Positions 18,965-26,745 of a stretch of DNA of 64,000 nt are shown here, piece after piece; position 1 is the stretch's first letter, and each line of letters starts with the position of its first letter. The notes under the pieces were generated by a model. The model was not told the DNA's origin, searched no databases, and was given only the letters and a program-made list of their open reading frames with translations. The stretch comes from Armatimonadota bacterium (lineage in GTDB: Bacteria > Armatimonadota > Fimbriimonadia > Fimbriimonadales > Fimbriimonadaceae): assembly GCA_018268395.1 (NCBI GenBank), contig JAFDWQ010000005.1:124001-188000 (forward strand). The letters run 5' to 3'. The translations under genes and the position numbers were made by a program.

Positions 18965-20839
18965 TTGGGAGTCGTGCACAATCTCGTTCGGTCAGGGCCA
19001 CCGGAAGCCTTGGCTGCGTTCTTGAAGGCGAATCCCAAGGCGAGCAACGAACTCGACGAGGACGGTCGCCCGCCGCTTCACCACGTGCTTAAGGACGAGG
19101 AGCCCTCTCCTGAAATCGTGCGCCTGCTGCTCGAAGCCGGGGCCGATCCTCTGTTCGTCTACGTTGACAAGTTCCCTGAGCCTCCGGAAGGGCTTGACCT
19201 CGATTCGATCCTTTCCGACGAGCTCGACCTCGACCTTCCGAGCGAAATGATTTCGGGTTCATACGAGATCCGCGAGCCGCTGTTCGAGCTGGCGATTCTT
19301 CAAGGCGACTTCGACACTGTCCGACTATTCGTCGAGCACGGGGCCGACGTCCATGCCGCCAATTCCAGTGGTTACTCTTCCCTGTTGAGCGCCGTCTATG
19401 GAAGGAAAGAGAATCTGCCGCTGATCGAGTACCTCATCGGCCTTGGCGTCGATCTGATGCAGCCGAGCCAATACGGTGAAAGGCCCCTGACCGCTTCGGC
19501 GAAAAACGGCAAGTACTCTTATGTAAAAGCGCTCGTCGAGGCCGGTGCACACGAGGGTGTGCTCCAGTGGACGCCGCTCATCCGGTCGGTTGCGATCGGT
19601 TCGATCGAGGACGTGGAACGTGAGCTGACCCGAGGTCCGGATCTCGAAGCACGCGACGCGTCGGGGCACACGGCCATGGATGTCGCCATTTTGAAGGGCG
19701 ACATCGATGCGGCCATGCTGCTCCGTTCCTCCGGAGCGGCATTCTCAGCCACAAACGGGCGTCAAAATTCCGCAGTCTGCCTTGCCGTCCTCTCGGGAAG
19801 CACCGGCCTCGTCCAATGGTTGGTCGCCGAAGGTTGCCCGGTCGATAGCGTGGATAGAACGGGAGACACGGCGCTCGTCGTGGCCGTACATTCGGGTGAC
19901 GCGGCGATGATCCGGACGTTGCTCGACCTAGGCGCCGACCCGAACTTCAGCATGGACTATTCTAGCGTCTTCGATGGGCTCGTAGACAAGGAGAGCATCA
20001 TTAGTCTTCTGAGCGCCGGTGCCGATCCGACCCACCTGCGGTCTGACAATATTAGGGCCGTCTTAGGTTTCGGGCGAGCAGAGTTCGACAGTTTGGACTC
20101 TGTGACGGTCGCGGAGTACCGAGCGGCCAAGGACCCTCGCGAAGGGAGGTCGAACCCAGAGGACATGACCGGGCCGTTCAAGGTCGCAATGGTCAAATCG
20201 GGCTTTGACGCCTACGGCGCGCGTCAGCGCTTCAATGATCCTTCGAAATATGTTTGCCCGGTTCCTGGCTCGCGAGGCACTCCCGTCTGGTGCGCGGCCC
20301 GGTTTGGGCAGTCCATGACCATCCTTCCAGACGGTCGTGTGGTCTTGATCGCAGGCGAGCACGAGGACTGGTACGACCCAGATTTCTGCATCTACAACGA
20401 CGTTATCGTCGGCTGGCCGGACGGGGAGCTCCGCATCTACGGCTATCCGTTTTCGGTCTTTCCTCCGACGGACTTCCATACGGCCACTCTATTAGAGAGC
20501 TCTATCGCCATCATTGGCGGTCTGGGCTGTCTCGGGGAGAGGCAGGGAGACACGCCGGTCCTGAAACTGTCTACAAATGACTTCCGGATGGAGCCCGTGG
20601 CCACGAGCGGCCCATCACCCGGTCGGGTCTTCAAACACCGCGCAGAGTTGAGCGACGGCAAGATCAAAGTGTGGGGAGGGCAGGTCGTTAGGTTCATTGG
20701 CGGCAAAGAGGAGCACGTCCAGAATACGGCCGTCCATCTCTTGGATCTCGCAACAATGACATGGACAGCGGTCGAAGTCGGCGGGTGGCCAGACCTTGGT
20801 GACCTCCAGATGGGTGGCGGATGGCCTGACCATGCGTGA
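18965..20839 (+). CDS. ankyrin-repeat protein with C-terminal kelch-like region
   Basis: A 624-residue protein. Residues about 5-360 contain roughly ten ankyrin-type units, recognised by repeated LLEAGADP, VKALVEAGAH and LLDLGADPNF helices. From about 430 the sequence looks like a beta-propeller (TILPDGRVVLIAGE, HTATLLESSIAIIGG, AELSDGKIKVWGG), a kelch/galactose-oxidase pattern. No signal peptide is visible, so it is probably a cytoplasmic protein-interaction platform. Start is uncertain: TTG 18965 or GTG 18974. The last about 18 residues (GWPDLGDLQMGGGWPDHA) are encoded by family B repeat sequence, so the original C-terminus may have been replaced. It has no operon partner. Confidence 0.8.
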   Translation: MGVVHNLVRSGPPEALAAFLKANPKASNELDEDGRPPLHHVLKDEEPSPEIVRLLLEAGADPLFVYVDKFPEPPEGLDLDSILSDELDLDLPSEMISGSYEIREPLFELAILQGDFDTVRLFVEHGADVHAANSSGYSSLLSAVYGRKENLPLIEYLIGLGVDLMQPSQYGERPLTASAKNGKYSYVKALVEAGAHEGVLQWTPLIRSVAIGSIEDVERELTRGPDLEARDASGHTAMDVAILKGDIDAAMLLRSSGAAFSATNGRQNSAVCLAVLSGSTGLVQWLVAEGCPVDSVDRTGDTALVVAVHSGDAAMIRTLLDLGADPNFSMDYSSVFDGLVDKESIISLLSAGADPTHLRSDNIRAVLGFGRAEFDSLDSVTVAEYRAAKDPREGRSNPEDMTGPFKVAMVKSGFDAYGARQRFNDPSKYVCPVPGSRGTPVWCAARFGQSMTILPDGRVVLIAGEHEDWYDPDFCIYNDVIVGWPDGELRIYGYPFSVFPPTDFHTATLLESSIAIIGGLGCLGERQGDTPVLKLSTNDFRMEPVATSGPSPGRVFKHRAELSDGKIKVWGGQVVRFIGGKEEHVQNTAVHLLDLATMTWTAVEVGGWPDLGDLQMGGGWPDHA

Positions 20840-20905
20840 CCTCTCGCAGGGGTAGCCGGGCTGAAACGGGATGGTCCGTGCCCGTTCGCACCCCTGTCCG
20901 TCACA
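20781..20905 (+). repeat. dispersed repeat family B, copy B4 (with doubled head)
   Basis: Two head units (GGGTGGCCAGACC and GGATGGCCTGACCATG) precede the stem CGGGCTGAAACGGG and loop ATGGTCCGTG. The right arm is decayed. The head overlaps the 3' end of the ankyrin gene and supplies its stop codon. Confidence 0.7.
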
Positions 20906-21258
20906 CGGACCCTTAAAGCCTGGCCGTCATGGGTGCATTCGCGCTGTCGCGAGCCTCTCTTCGACTCCAAAAGGGCCGTTCCCGTGCCCCGTCCTAGGTT
21001 CCTTCGTACGCCACCCTCTGTGCTCGACACGTGCTCGACACGTGCTCGGAACGTGCTCGGAACGGCCGTGTCGAGCACGTGTCGAGCACATCCGGAGCAC
21101 ACGTCGAGCACAGACAGAAGCTACAGACGGCGCGTGGGCCGACCCAAGACGGCCGCGTCAAGAGTGGCCGTAACAAGGTGCCACGACCCTCCAGGCGGAC
21201 AAAGCGACGGGACCAGGGGAAGGCGCTCGGCCGGCCCCTGGATCCCTCGGTCAGACGC
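20840..21258. other. convergent intergenic region with repeat B4 and an 11-bp array
   Basis: Nothing in these 419 bases looks like a gene. The region separates the 3' ends of the ankyrin gene and the DUF4349 gene, so promoters are not expected. It contains most of B4 and the palindromic array at 21020-21111. Confidence 0.65.
21020..21111. repeat. palindromic 4+4 array of 11-bp units
   Basis: Four direct units (GTGCTCGACAC twice, GTGCTCGGAAC twice) are followed by a 4-base GGCC centre and four units in the opposite sense (GTGTCGAGCAC twice, ATCCGGAGCAC, ACGTCGAGCAC). Every unit is exactly 11 bp, about one DNA turn. The whole can fold into a hairpin of about 44 pairs with some mismatches, or serve as an iterated protein-binding site. 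Confidence 0.85.
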
Positions 21259-22662
21259 TCACTTACCGGCCCGCTTGCGCGCCCACCAGACGATGCCGGC
21301 GATCGGCAGCCAGACCGGGGCCATGAAGACCAGGTAGATCACGCCGACGCCGATGAACCGGCCGAAAAAGCCGAGCAGGTCGCCCGCGCCCTTCGTCGTC
21401 TGGCCGAACCAGTCGTTCGGAGTCGATTCGTCGAGTTGGCCGGACTGCGTCAATGTCAGCGAGACGCGGCTCATGTCGGCGAGGCCTTCGAGCGCCTTCG
21501 TCTGGGCTTTCAGACCCGAGATGTCCTGGCGGACGCTGCTCAAGCGGCGGCGGATCTCCAGCCGGATGTCCGACTGCCGGGCCCGTTCCAACTCCTTGAT
21601 CAGGTTCTGCTCTTCGTCGGCGAGGGCGGTGATGCGTCCCTTGCCGTCGGCGATCGAGGCCGTCACGTCCTGGCCCGTCACGTTCTCATGGTCGACCGTC
21701 CCGAGCCTCCGGAGCGTGTCGAGCATGGCCACGAAGCTCTTTTCCGGCACCTCGAACTGCATCGTGGCGGTCGAGGTGTCCTGGCGGCCGTCGTAACGGG
21801 TGTCGCCGACGAAACCGTTCATCGCATTGACCTGGCGTTCGACCTCGGCCACCGACTTGCGGACGTCCTTCACTTTGACGCCCATGTCGGCGTTGCGGAC
21901 GACCTTGCGCGCCGTCTCGACCCCTCCCAGGCCTTGGCGCGGCGTGACGGGCTGGGCGGACGTCGCGGGCGCCTTGTCGCCGGCTGACTGCCTGAACTGC
22001 TCGCTGCCGGCCGCCCGGCCGCGCGCCACCCTCTTCTTGGCCAGCTCGACGGGAGACTCGGTCTTCATCTTGCCCGCGACGACGCCGTCGCCGAACTGCG
22101 TGCCGTTCGAGGTCTCGCTTTCGGAGGGGACCGGAGCCCCGCCGCCACCGCCGACCGCGATGTCCGCGCCTTTCTCGGCCTGCGGACGCTGCGGATCGGC
22201 GAAACCTTCGGTCAATTCCGTCCTCCGTTCCTTGTCCGTCGCACGGTCGGCGTCGGCCTGCGGCAAGGGGGCCGCCGTCGGGCTGGCCGTCTCCACGGCG
22301 CTCTTGGCCGCGCCTGCGGCGAATTCCGCCTTCGCTGCGTCGTTGGCCCCCGCGAACGGCACGCCGGGCAACAGCTTGGAGCCGACGAGCCCGATCAGGA
22401 ACAGGCCGGCCACGCCGGACGCCGCATAGGCGCCCCACTTCCACATCGTCGGCCGCGACCGGACCACACGGTCCACGGCCTTGTCAGCCCCGCTCGCTTG
22501 CGGCTCGCGGGACGCGTCTTGGATCTCACCACTGAGGATTTTCATGAACAGGACCTCGTCGCGAAGCGCAGGATCTTGGTCGATGGCGGCTTGGACTTCG
22601 GCCGCACGCTCAGGGGACAGTTCGCCGTCAAGGAAAGCCTTCAGGTCGTCACGGATGCTCAT
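21259..22662 (-). CDS. DUF4349 membrane protein with anti-sigma-like N-terminus
   Basis: A 467-residue protein. Residues 1-50 resemble the cytoplasmic helix of anti-sigma factors (FLDGELSPERAAEVQAAIDQ), followed by TM1 (about 75-95), a long Ala/Pro-rich linker, and a DUF4349 domain (about 250-420) with the typical coiled coil and VGDTRYDG/TMQFEVPEKSFVAMLD motifs, then a C-terminal TM pair region (about 425-460). It lies 49 bp after the ECF sigma gene, which fits a membrane anti-sigma partner that senses the envelope. No zinc CxxC is present. The regulatory role is inferred from context. Confidence 0.8.
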   Translation of the reverse strand: MSIRDDLKAFLDGELSPERAAEVQAAIDQDPALRDEVLFMKILSGEIQDASREPQASGADKAVDRVVRSRPTMWKWGAYAASGVAGLFLIGLVGSKLLPGVPFAGANDAAKAEFAAGAAKSAVETASPTAAPLPQADADRATDKERRTELTEGFADPQRPQAEKGADIAVGGGGGAPVPSESETSNGTQFGDGVVAGKMKTESPVELAKKRVARGRAAGSEQFRQSAGDKAPATSAQPVTPRQGLGGVETARKVVRNADMGVKVKDVRKSVAEVERQVNAMNGFVGDTRYDGRQDTSTATMQFEVPEKSFVAMLDTLRRLGTVDHENVTGQDVTASIADGKGRITALADEEQNLIKELERARQSDIRLEIRRRLSSVRQDISGLKAQTKALEGLADMSRVSLTLTQSGQLDESTPNDWFGQTTKGAGDLLGFFGRFIGVGVIYLVFMAPVWLPIAGIVWWARKRAGK

Positions 22663-22711
22663 GGCTGGACTCCTGAAAAGGACAGATATGCCCTGTCAAA
22701 CCTTAACGCTT

Positions 22712-23212
22712 CTACCCGCACAAGTGCCTCCTCATGTGTTGGAACGCATGGTGCAGGCGGCTCTTGACGGTGCCTTCGGGCACGCCGACGATTTCGGCGA
22801 TCTCGGCGTAGCGCAGGCCTTCGACCTCGTGCAACAGGACGACCTCGCGGTGCTCCTCGCTCAGCCGTTGAAGGGCTTGACGGAGGGCTTCCCGGTCGAT
22901 CGGGGTCTGGGCCGAGGTGTCGGGCGCCTCCAGCCATGCGGCCAGGGGCAAGGGGTCGAGCCTGCGTTTGCGGGCCATGGTCCGGCAATGGTTGTGCGCG
23001 ATGCCGAGAAGCCACGTCTCGAACGTGGACTTTCCTTGATAGCGCTTGAGGGACCGTTGCATGGTCACGAACGTCTCCTGAGCGGCGTCCTGGCCCAGGT
23101 CGTCGCCGAGCCGCCGGGCGCAGAAACGGAACACCCGGGAATAGTGCTCGCGCACCAGGCTTCCCAGAGCGTCGCGGTCTCCATGCCTCGCTTGCTCGAT
23201 CCGACCGTCCAT
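22712..23212 (-). CDS. RNA polymerase ECF-type sigma factor
   Basis: A 166-residue sigma-70 family factor with only regions 2 and 4. Region 2 shows the DAAQETFVTMQRSL and STFETWLLGIAHNHCRTMARK segments, and region 4 the helix-turn-helix LRYAEIAEIVGVPEGTVKSRL. It directs RNA polymerase to a specific promoter set, probably including its own. Start ATG 23212 gives the usual N-terminus; the open frame upstream is an artefact. The downstream DUF4349 gene is its likely regulator. Confidence 0.93.
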   Translation of the reverse strand: MDGRIEQARHGDRDALGSLVREHYSRVFRFCARRLGDDLGQDAAQETFVTMQRSLKRYQGKSTFETWLLGIAHNHCRTMARKRRLDPLPLAAWLEAPDTSAQTPIDREALRQALQRLSEEHREVVLLHEVEGLRYAEIAEIVGVPEGTVKSRLHHAFQHMRRHLCG

Positions 23213-23268
23213 TACGGTTCGCTCGTGTCCTGAGTGTCGGGACGGGCGGAGTCCGTTCAACGGTCCCG

Positions 23269-24201
23269 CTAAAAATCTTGCGGGACGAGGGCGATGCGCT
23301 TGCGGACGGCCAAGTCTCGGGCTTGGGACACGGTCAACCGGACAGAAAGGAACAGGAGCAAGGCGACCGCGGCCGCGCTCAGGAAGTTGGAGACGGAGAG
23401 GGCCTCGTCCGGGCCGAACGAGAACCGGACCGAGAACAGCAGGACGAGGTCGATCACGGTCATGAAGATCCCCGCGACCAGCCCTTCCAACCGGAGCGGG
23501 CCGAGCTGCCGCAGGGAAGGGTGCAGGTGGAGCGGGGGAAGGCGCGTCTCCAAAGAGCCGTGGGGCCGTTCCTTGAGCCAGAGAGCCACGGCCTTGTCCA
23601 GGGCGCCTGTGCGTCGGCGTGCGGAATGGTCTTCGAACGGGTCGATGTACTTGTAACGCAGGACGAGGCCGGTCTCGGACTCGATCGGGATCCATCGGGG
23701 CGGGCGGCCCTCGTCGATGTTGGGCCGCCTTTTCCTGGGCCACTCTTGCACCGGGGGCACGTCCTCCGCGTTGACGCGGAACACGGTCTGGAGGCCCTTG
23801 AAGAAGAGCGTGCCGTCGCTCAGCCAGAGGAACCCTTCGTCGTAGCCCGTCACGACCCCGTCCTGTGCGATCTCGAGCATGACCGGACAGGCAGCGGTCT
23901 CCGGCACCTTGGTGCTGAGCCGCTTGAGGCCGGTGCCGATGTCGATGCGGTTGGACAGCCGGTAGTAGAGGAACCCGAGCGCGGCTTGGGCCGACACCAT
24001 GATGAGGAAGACCTCGAGGTGCTGGGTGAACGACGTCTCCGGGTTCTGGAAGTTGTGGGCGAAGACGAAGTACCAGAGGACGCCGAAGATGAGGAACGCC
24101 CAGGCGAAAAACCGGAGCCAGGCCGTCTCGAGGGACGACTCTTCGATCCGCTCTAAGGCGTTCGACGGGATGCGCCACGTGGCTGTCGGTTTTGCGACCA
24201 T
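23269..24201 (-). CDS. membrane protein of unknown function
   Basis: A 310-residue protein I do not recognise. It has two N-terminal TM segments (about residues 25-75), a soluble middle part (about 80-225) with a beta-rich stretch around EIAQDGVVTGYDEGFLWLSD, and two C-terminal TMs (about 235-295), suggesting an inner-membrane protein with a cytoplasmic centre. The start is uncertain: ATG 24201 is used here, while a GTG at 24240 would add 13 residues. It lies 56 bp upstream of the sigma gene on the same strand. Confidence 0.7.
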   Translation of the reverse strand: MVAKPTATWRIPSNALERIEESSLETAWLRFFAWAFLIFGVLWYFVFAHNFQNPETSFTQHLEVFLIMVSAQAALGFLYYRLSNRIDIGTGLKRLSTKVPETAACPVMLEIAQDGVVTGYDEGFLWLSDGTLFFKGLQTVFRVNAEDVPPVQEWPRKRRPNIDEGRPPRWIPIESETGLVLRYKYIDPFEDHSARRRTGALDKAVALWLKERPHGSLETRLPPLHLHPSLRQLGPLRLEGLVAGIFMTVIDLVLLFSVRFSFGPDEALSVSNFLSAAAVALLLFLSVRLTVSQARDLAVRKRIALVPQDF

Positions 24202-24272
24202 GTCTTCGGTTTCGGACTCAAGCCCGCTGATCGACCCCACCTGTCCAGTCTACAGGCATTTTCGGCCGGCCG

Positions 24273-25610
24273 TTAGACAAGTCCGACGAGCAGTCCGGCC
24301 GTCTCCTCGACGGCCTCGCCGAAAATCCTACACGCGTCCAGCGCCTTGTCCCGGGAAATCACCAACGGCGGTTCGATGCGGATGACGCGCGGGTTGTTGA
24401 GCGTATAGGCGGCGACCATGCCGCGCTTGACCATCTGCGCGATCACGAGTTCGCCGACCTCGTCGATCGAGAACTCCACGCCGATCAAGAGCCCTCGACC
24501 ACGGACTTCGGCGATGAGGTCGTGCTTGGCTTGGAGCTCCCGAAGGGCGGCGGTCATGAGCGCGCCGGTCTCGGCAGCCTTCGCGACGAGGCCCTCTTCC
24601 TCAAGGACCTCGAGGGCCGCGAGTCCCGCCGCGCAGGCCAATTGGTTGCCGCCGAAGGTGGACGTGTGCACCAGCGGGTTGCGGCCGAAGACGCGTTCCC
24701 AGACGTCGGCGGTGCCCATTGTCGCGCCGATGGGGACGACCCCTCCGCCGAGCGCCTTGGCAAGGGTCATGAGGTCGGGCTTGACGGCGTCGTGGTCGCA
24801 ACCCCAAAGGTGTCCTGTCCGGCCGAGGCCCGTCTGGACCTCGTCGACGATCAGGAGCGCGCCGTGCATGTCGCAGGCCGCGCGCAGTTCGCGGAGGTAG
24901 CCGTCCGGCGGGACGCGCACGCCGCCCTCGCCTTGGACGGGCTCGACGATCATGCAAGCGGTGTCGCCGTCGATGGCATCCGTCGCGGCCTTGGCGTCGC
25001 CATAAGGAACGAACACGGCGCCGGGCACGAGCGGCTCGAACGGCTTGCGGAACTTGTCCCGGCCGGTGACGCTGAGCGCGCCCATCGTCTTACCGTGGTA
25101 ACTGCCGACGGTGGAGACCATCTTCTGGCGCCCGGTCGCGAGCTTGGCGAACTTGAGCGCGGCCTCGACCGCCTCCGCGCCGCTGTTGCTGAAGAAGGTG
25201 AATTCGAGCCCTTCAGGGGCCAGGCCCGCGAGCCGTTCGGCGAGCTCGCCTTGGACGGGGTTGAAGAAGGTCTTGCCGCTCATCGGCATGGCGTCGAGCT
25301 GGCGCTTGACCGCTTCGACGACCTTCGGGTGCCGGTGGCCGAGGGTAAAGACCCCATAGCCGCCGAGGCAGTCGATGTACTCCTTGCCGTCCTGGTCCCA
25401 GACGGCGGACCCTTCGCCGCGCACTTCGACCCCGAACCCCGCGAAGCTCATGAGCTTGGCGAGCCCGGGGTTCACGTGCTCGGCATAGCGTCGGAGTGTG
25501 GCTTCGGTGAGCGCCTCGGCATCCATGCGGAGATTGTAGTTGGCCGTCTTGGTGCGGCGGTAGGCAGAGGGGAAGTCGGTCGAGGGGACGAGCGGTGCTT
25601 TTCTCTTCAT
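24273..25610 (-). CDS. class III aminotransferase (putrescine/ornithine/acetylornithine type)
   Basis: A 445-residue fold-type I PLP enzyme transferring the terminal amino group of an omega-amino acid or diamine. Visible are the cofactor phosphate site SNSGAEAVEAALK, YHGKTMGALS, the Asp of IVDEVQTGLGRTG and the Schiff-base lysine in LMTLAKALGGG (Lys285). The N-terminal NPGLAKLMSFAGFG segment resembles putrescine aminotransferases, but the substrate is not settled. ATG 25610 is the start; upstream open frame is made of the MITE-like element that begins 6 bp away, so this element may have replaced or now carries the promoter. Confidence 0.9.
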   Translation of the reverse strand: MKRKAPLVPSTDFPSAYRRTKTANYNLRMDAEALTEATLRRYAEHVNPGLAKLMSFAGFGVEVRGEGSAVWDQDGKEYIDCLGGYGVFTLGHRHPKVVEAVKRQLDAMPMSGKTFFNPVQGELAERLAGLAPEGLEFTFFSNSGAEAVEAALKFAKLATGRQKMVSTVGSYHGKTMGALSVTGRDKFRKPFEPLVPGAVFVPYGDAKAATDAIDGDTACMIVEPVQGEGGVRVPPDGYLRELRAACDMHGALLIVDEVQTGLGRTGHLWGCDHDAVKPDLMTLAKALGGGVVPIGATMGTADVWERVFGRNPLVHTSTFGGNQLACAAGLAALEVLEEEGLVAKAAETGALMTAALRELQAKHDLIAEVRGRGLLIGVEFSIDEVGELVIAQMVKRGMVAAYTLNNPRVIRIEPPLVISRDKALDACRIFGEAVEETAGLLVGLV

Positions 25611-25615
25611 AAGCG

Positions 25616-25799
25616 CCCCCTCCGTCCCGCCGGAGCGGTCCACCTCCCCCGATGCCGCGCACGATCATCGCGGAATCAGGGGAGGACCCGCAATCCCGAC
25701 ATTGGGGCCTTGATAGCCCACGCGGTTGGACAGGGCGTCCGGCCACCTGGTTCCTCCCCTGATCGGCGATGGTTCGTGCGCCTATCGGGGAAGGGCACT
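25616..25799 (+). mobile_element. MITE-like element, copy C1 (right end truncated)
   Basis: The left arm begins CCCCCTCCGTCCCGCCGGAG and includes ACCTCCCCCGATGC and ATCAGGGGAGGACC. The right arm TCCTCCCCTGATCGGCGATG through GTGCGCCTATCGGGG pairs with it, but the outer right terminus is missing. The central part differs from copy C2. Confidence 0.7.
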
Positions 25800-25898
25800 A
25801 TGACTCTTGCACATTGGTCTCGAGAGCGGGAGTCTTGAGTGCTCATCCTGACTTCTGTCTCAGAAGAAGCGAGGCTAGCCATCGTGTAATCTCAAATC

Positions 25899-26090
25899 GT
25901 GACGGCCTACCAGCGGTGGCAGAGAGCGAGGCGGATGCTCCTGAGTGTGTGGGTCGTGGCGGCCGTGCTGGCGACCGCTGCTTAGGGCGTACTCCACGTT
26001 CGATTCGCCGTGTCGACGGTAGCGCTCTTAGGCTGCCTCGGCAGTCTTTTCTTCATCGTCTTTGCGCCTAAGACTGATCCCGAAAGATAG
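25899..26090 (+). pseudogene. small two-TM membrane protein gene broken by an in-frame TAG
   Basis: A GTG-initiated 63-codon frame codes for two hydrophobic segments (LLSVWVVAAVLATAA and STVALLGCLGSLFFIVFA) and ends KTDPER. A TAG at 25983-25985 (codon 29) interrupts it between the two segments. The frame is otherwise continuous, so I read it as a recently broken gene. Suppression or two separate peptides cannot be excluded. Confidence 0.4.
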
Positions 26091-26135
26091 CCCGCGTGCT
26101 TCAGCCACGTCTTGACCTACTGGGAAGGGCTGTTA

Positions 26136-26376
26136 CCCCCTCCGTCCCGCCGGAGCGGTCCACCTCCCCCGATGCTGCGCACGATCATCGCGGAATCAGG
26201 GGAGGACCTGTGCCGATTACCTCGTGCTTCCGGCAACAGAGCCTTGAGCACGCCGCCGTACCGCTTCCGATGTGATTACTGACTTGCGTCCACAGGGTCC
26301 TCCCCTGATCGGCGATGGTTCGTGCGCCTAACGGGGGAGGTGGATCCCGGATGTCCGTGCCGGGAGACGGAGGGGG
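26136..26376 (+). mobile_element. MITE-like element, copy C2 (complete)
   Basis: This 241-bp unit has outer termini CCCCCTCCGTC and GACGGAGGGGG and long imperfect inverted repeats of about 75 bp, including CCACCTCCCCCG/CGGGGGAGGTGG and ATCAGGGGAGGACC/GGTCCTCCCCTGAT. It encodes nothing. A target-site duplication is not obvious (flanks TGTTA and TCGCG). Structure fits a non-autonomous transposable element or a long hairpin RNA. Confidence 0.75.
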
Positions 26377-26383
26377 TCGCGTA

Positions 26384-26437
26384 CATTCGACGGTCAGTGC
26401 CGCCGACTTCGCGTTCCGGAACCGCCAAACCACGCTG
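26384..26437 (-). repeat. duplicate fragment of the capA 3' end
   Basis: These 54 bases match 26747-26800, the last codons of the capA-like gene, with about five differences. The duplicate begins 7 bp after MITE-like copy C2. Confidence 0.75.
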
Positions 26438-26529
26438 CTAGAGAGCGCTTAAGACCGATCCCCAACGATAGCCCGAGTGACCAGCGGGTCGATCGAGATA
26501 GCACGGGAACGGCATGATAGAATGCAGTC

Positions 26530-26709
26530 GTGCCGCTGACACCCATGTCGAGGTTCGAGTTTTGGCTCGTGGTCGCGACCTTTGCTGCGGCATTGACCGT
26601 GGGAAAGGTCTTCGGGCCGGCTGCAGGGTTCGGTGTGATCTTGTCCGGATCGCTCGTCAATGTCATCGTCCGCTTGTCGTCCCAGAGATCCGGCGGGACG
26701 AACCGTTAG
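26530..26709 (+). CDS. small two-TM membrane protein
   Basis: A 59-residue frame starting at GTG 26530 (or ATG 26545) has two hydrophobic segments (FWLVVATFAAALTVG and GFGVILSGSLVNVIV) and a basic tail. It is preceded by a second copy of the tail of the broken small gene, so the two small frames may be paralogues in a tandem duplication. No function can be given. Confidence 0.4.
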   Translation: MPLTPMSRFEFWLVVATFAAALTVGKVFGPAAGFGVILSGSLVNVIVRLSSQRSGGTNR

Positions 26710-26745
26710 GCCGCCTCTCGGTGATCGGAGTGTGCGGGGTCTTGT

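Larger units (their letters stand above)
25611..26529. other. repeat-rich intergenic region between the aminotransferase and a small ORF
   Basis: The stretch contains two MITE-like copies (C1, C2), a small gene broken by TAG (25899-26090), a 54-bp duplicate of the capA 3' end, and a second copy of the small gene's tail (about 26445-26479). No transposase is visible. Confidence 0.7.

Noticed and set aside
20871-21173. Open frames across the 11-bp array (peptides with repeated VEHVSST or LDTCST)
   Set aside because: An 11-bp period cannot keep one peptide repeat in frame over single units, and several frames on both strands are open, as expected from sequence composition.
22712-24178. 488-codon frame giving the sigma factor a long N-terminal extension
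   Set aside because: The extra 320 residues are an out-of-frame reading of the membrane-protein gene; the sigma factor starts at ATG 23212.
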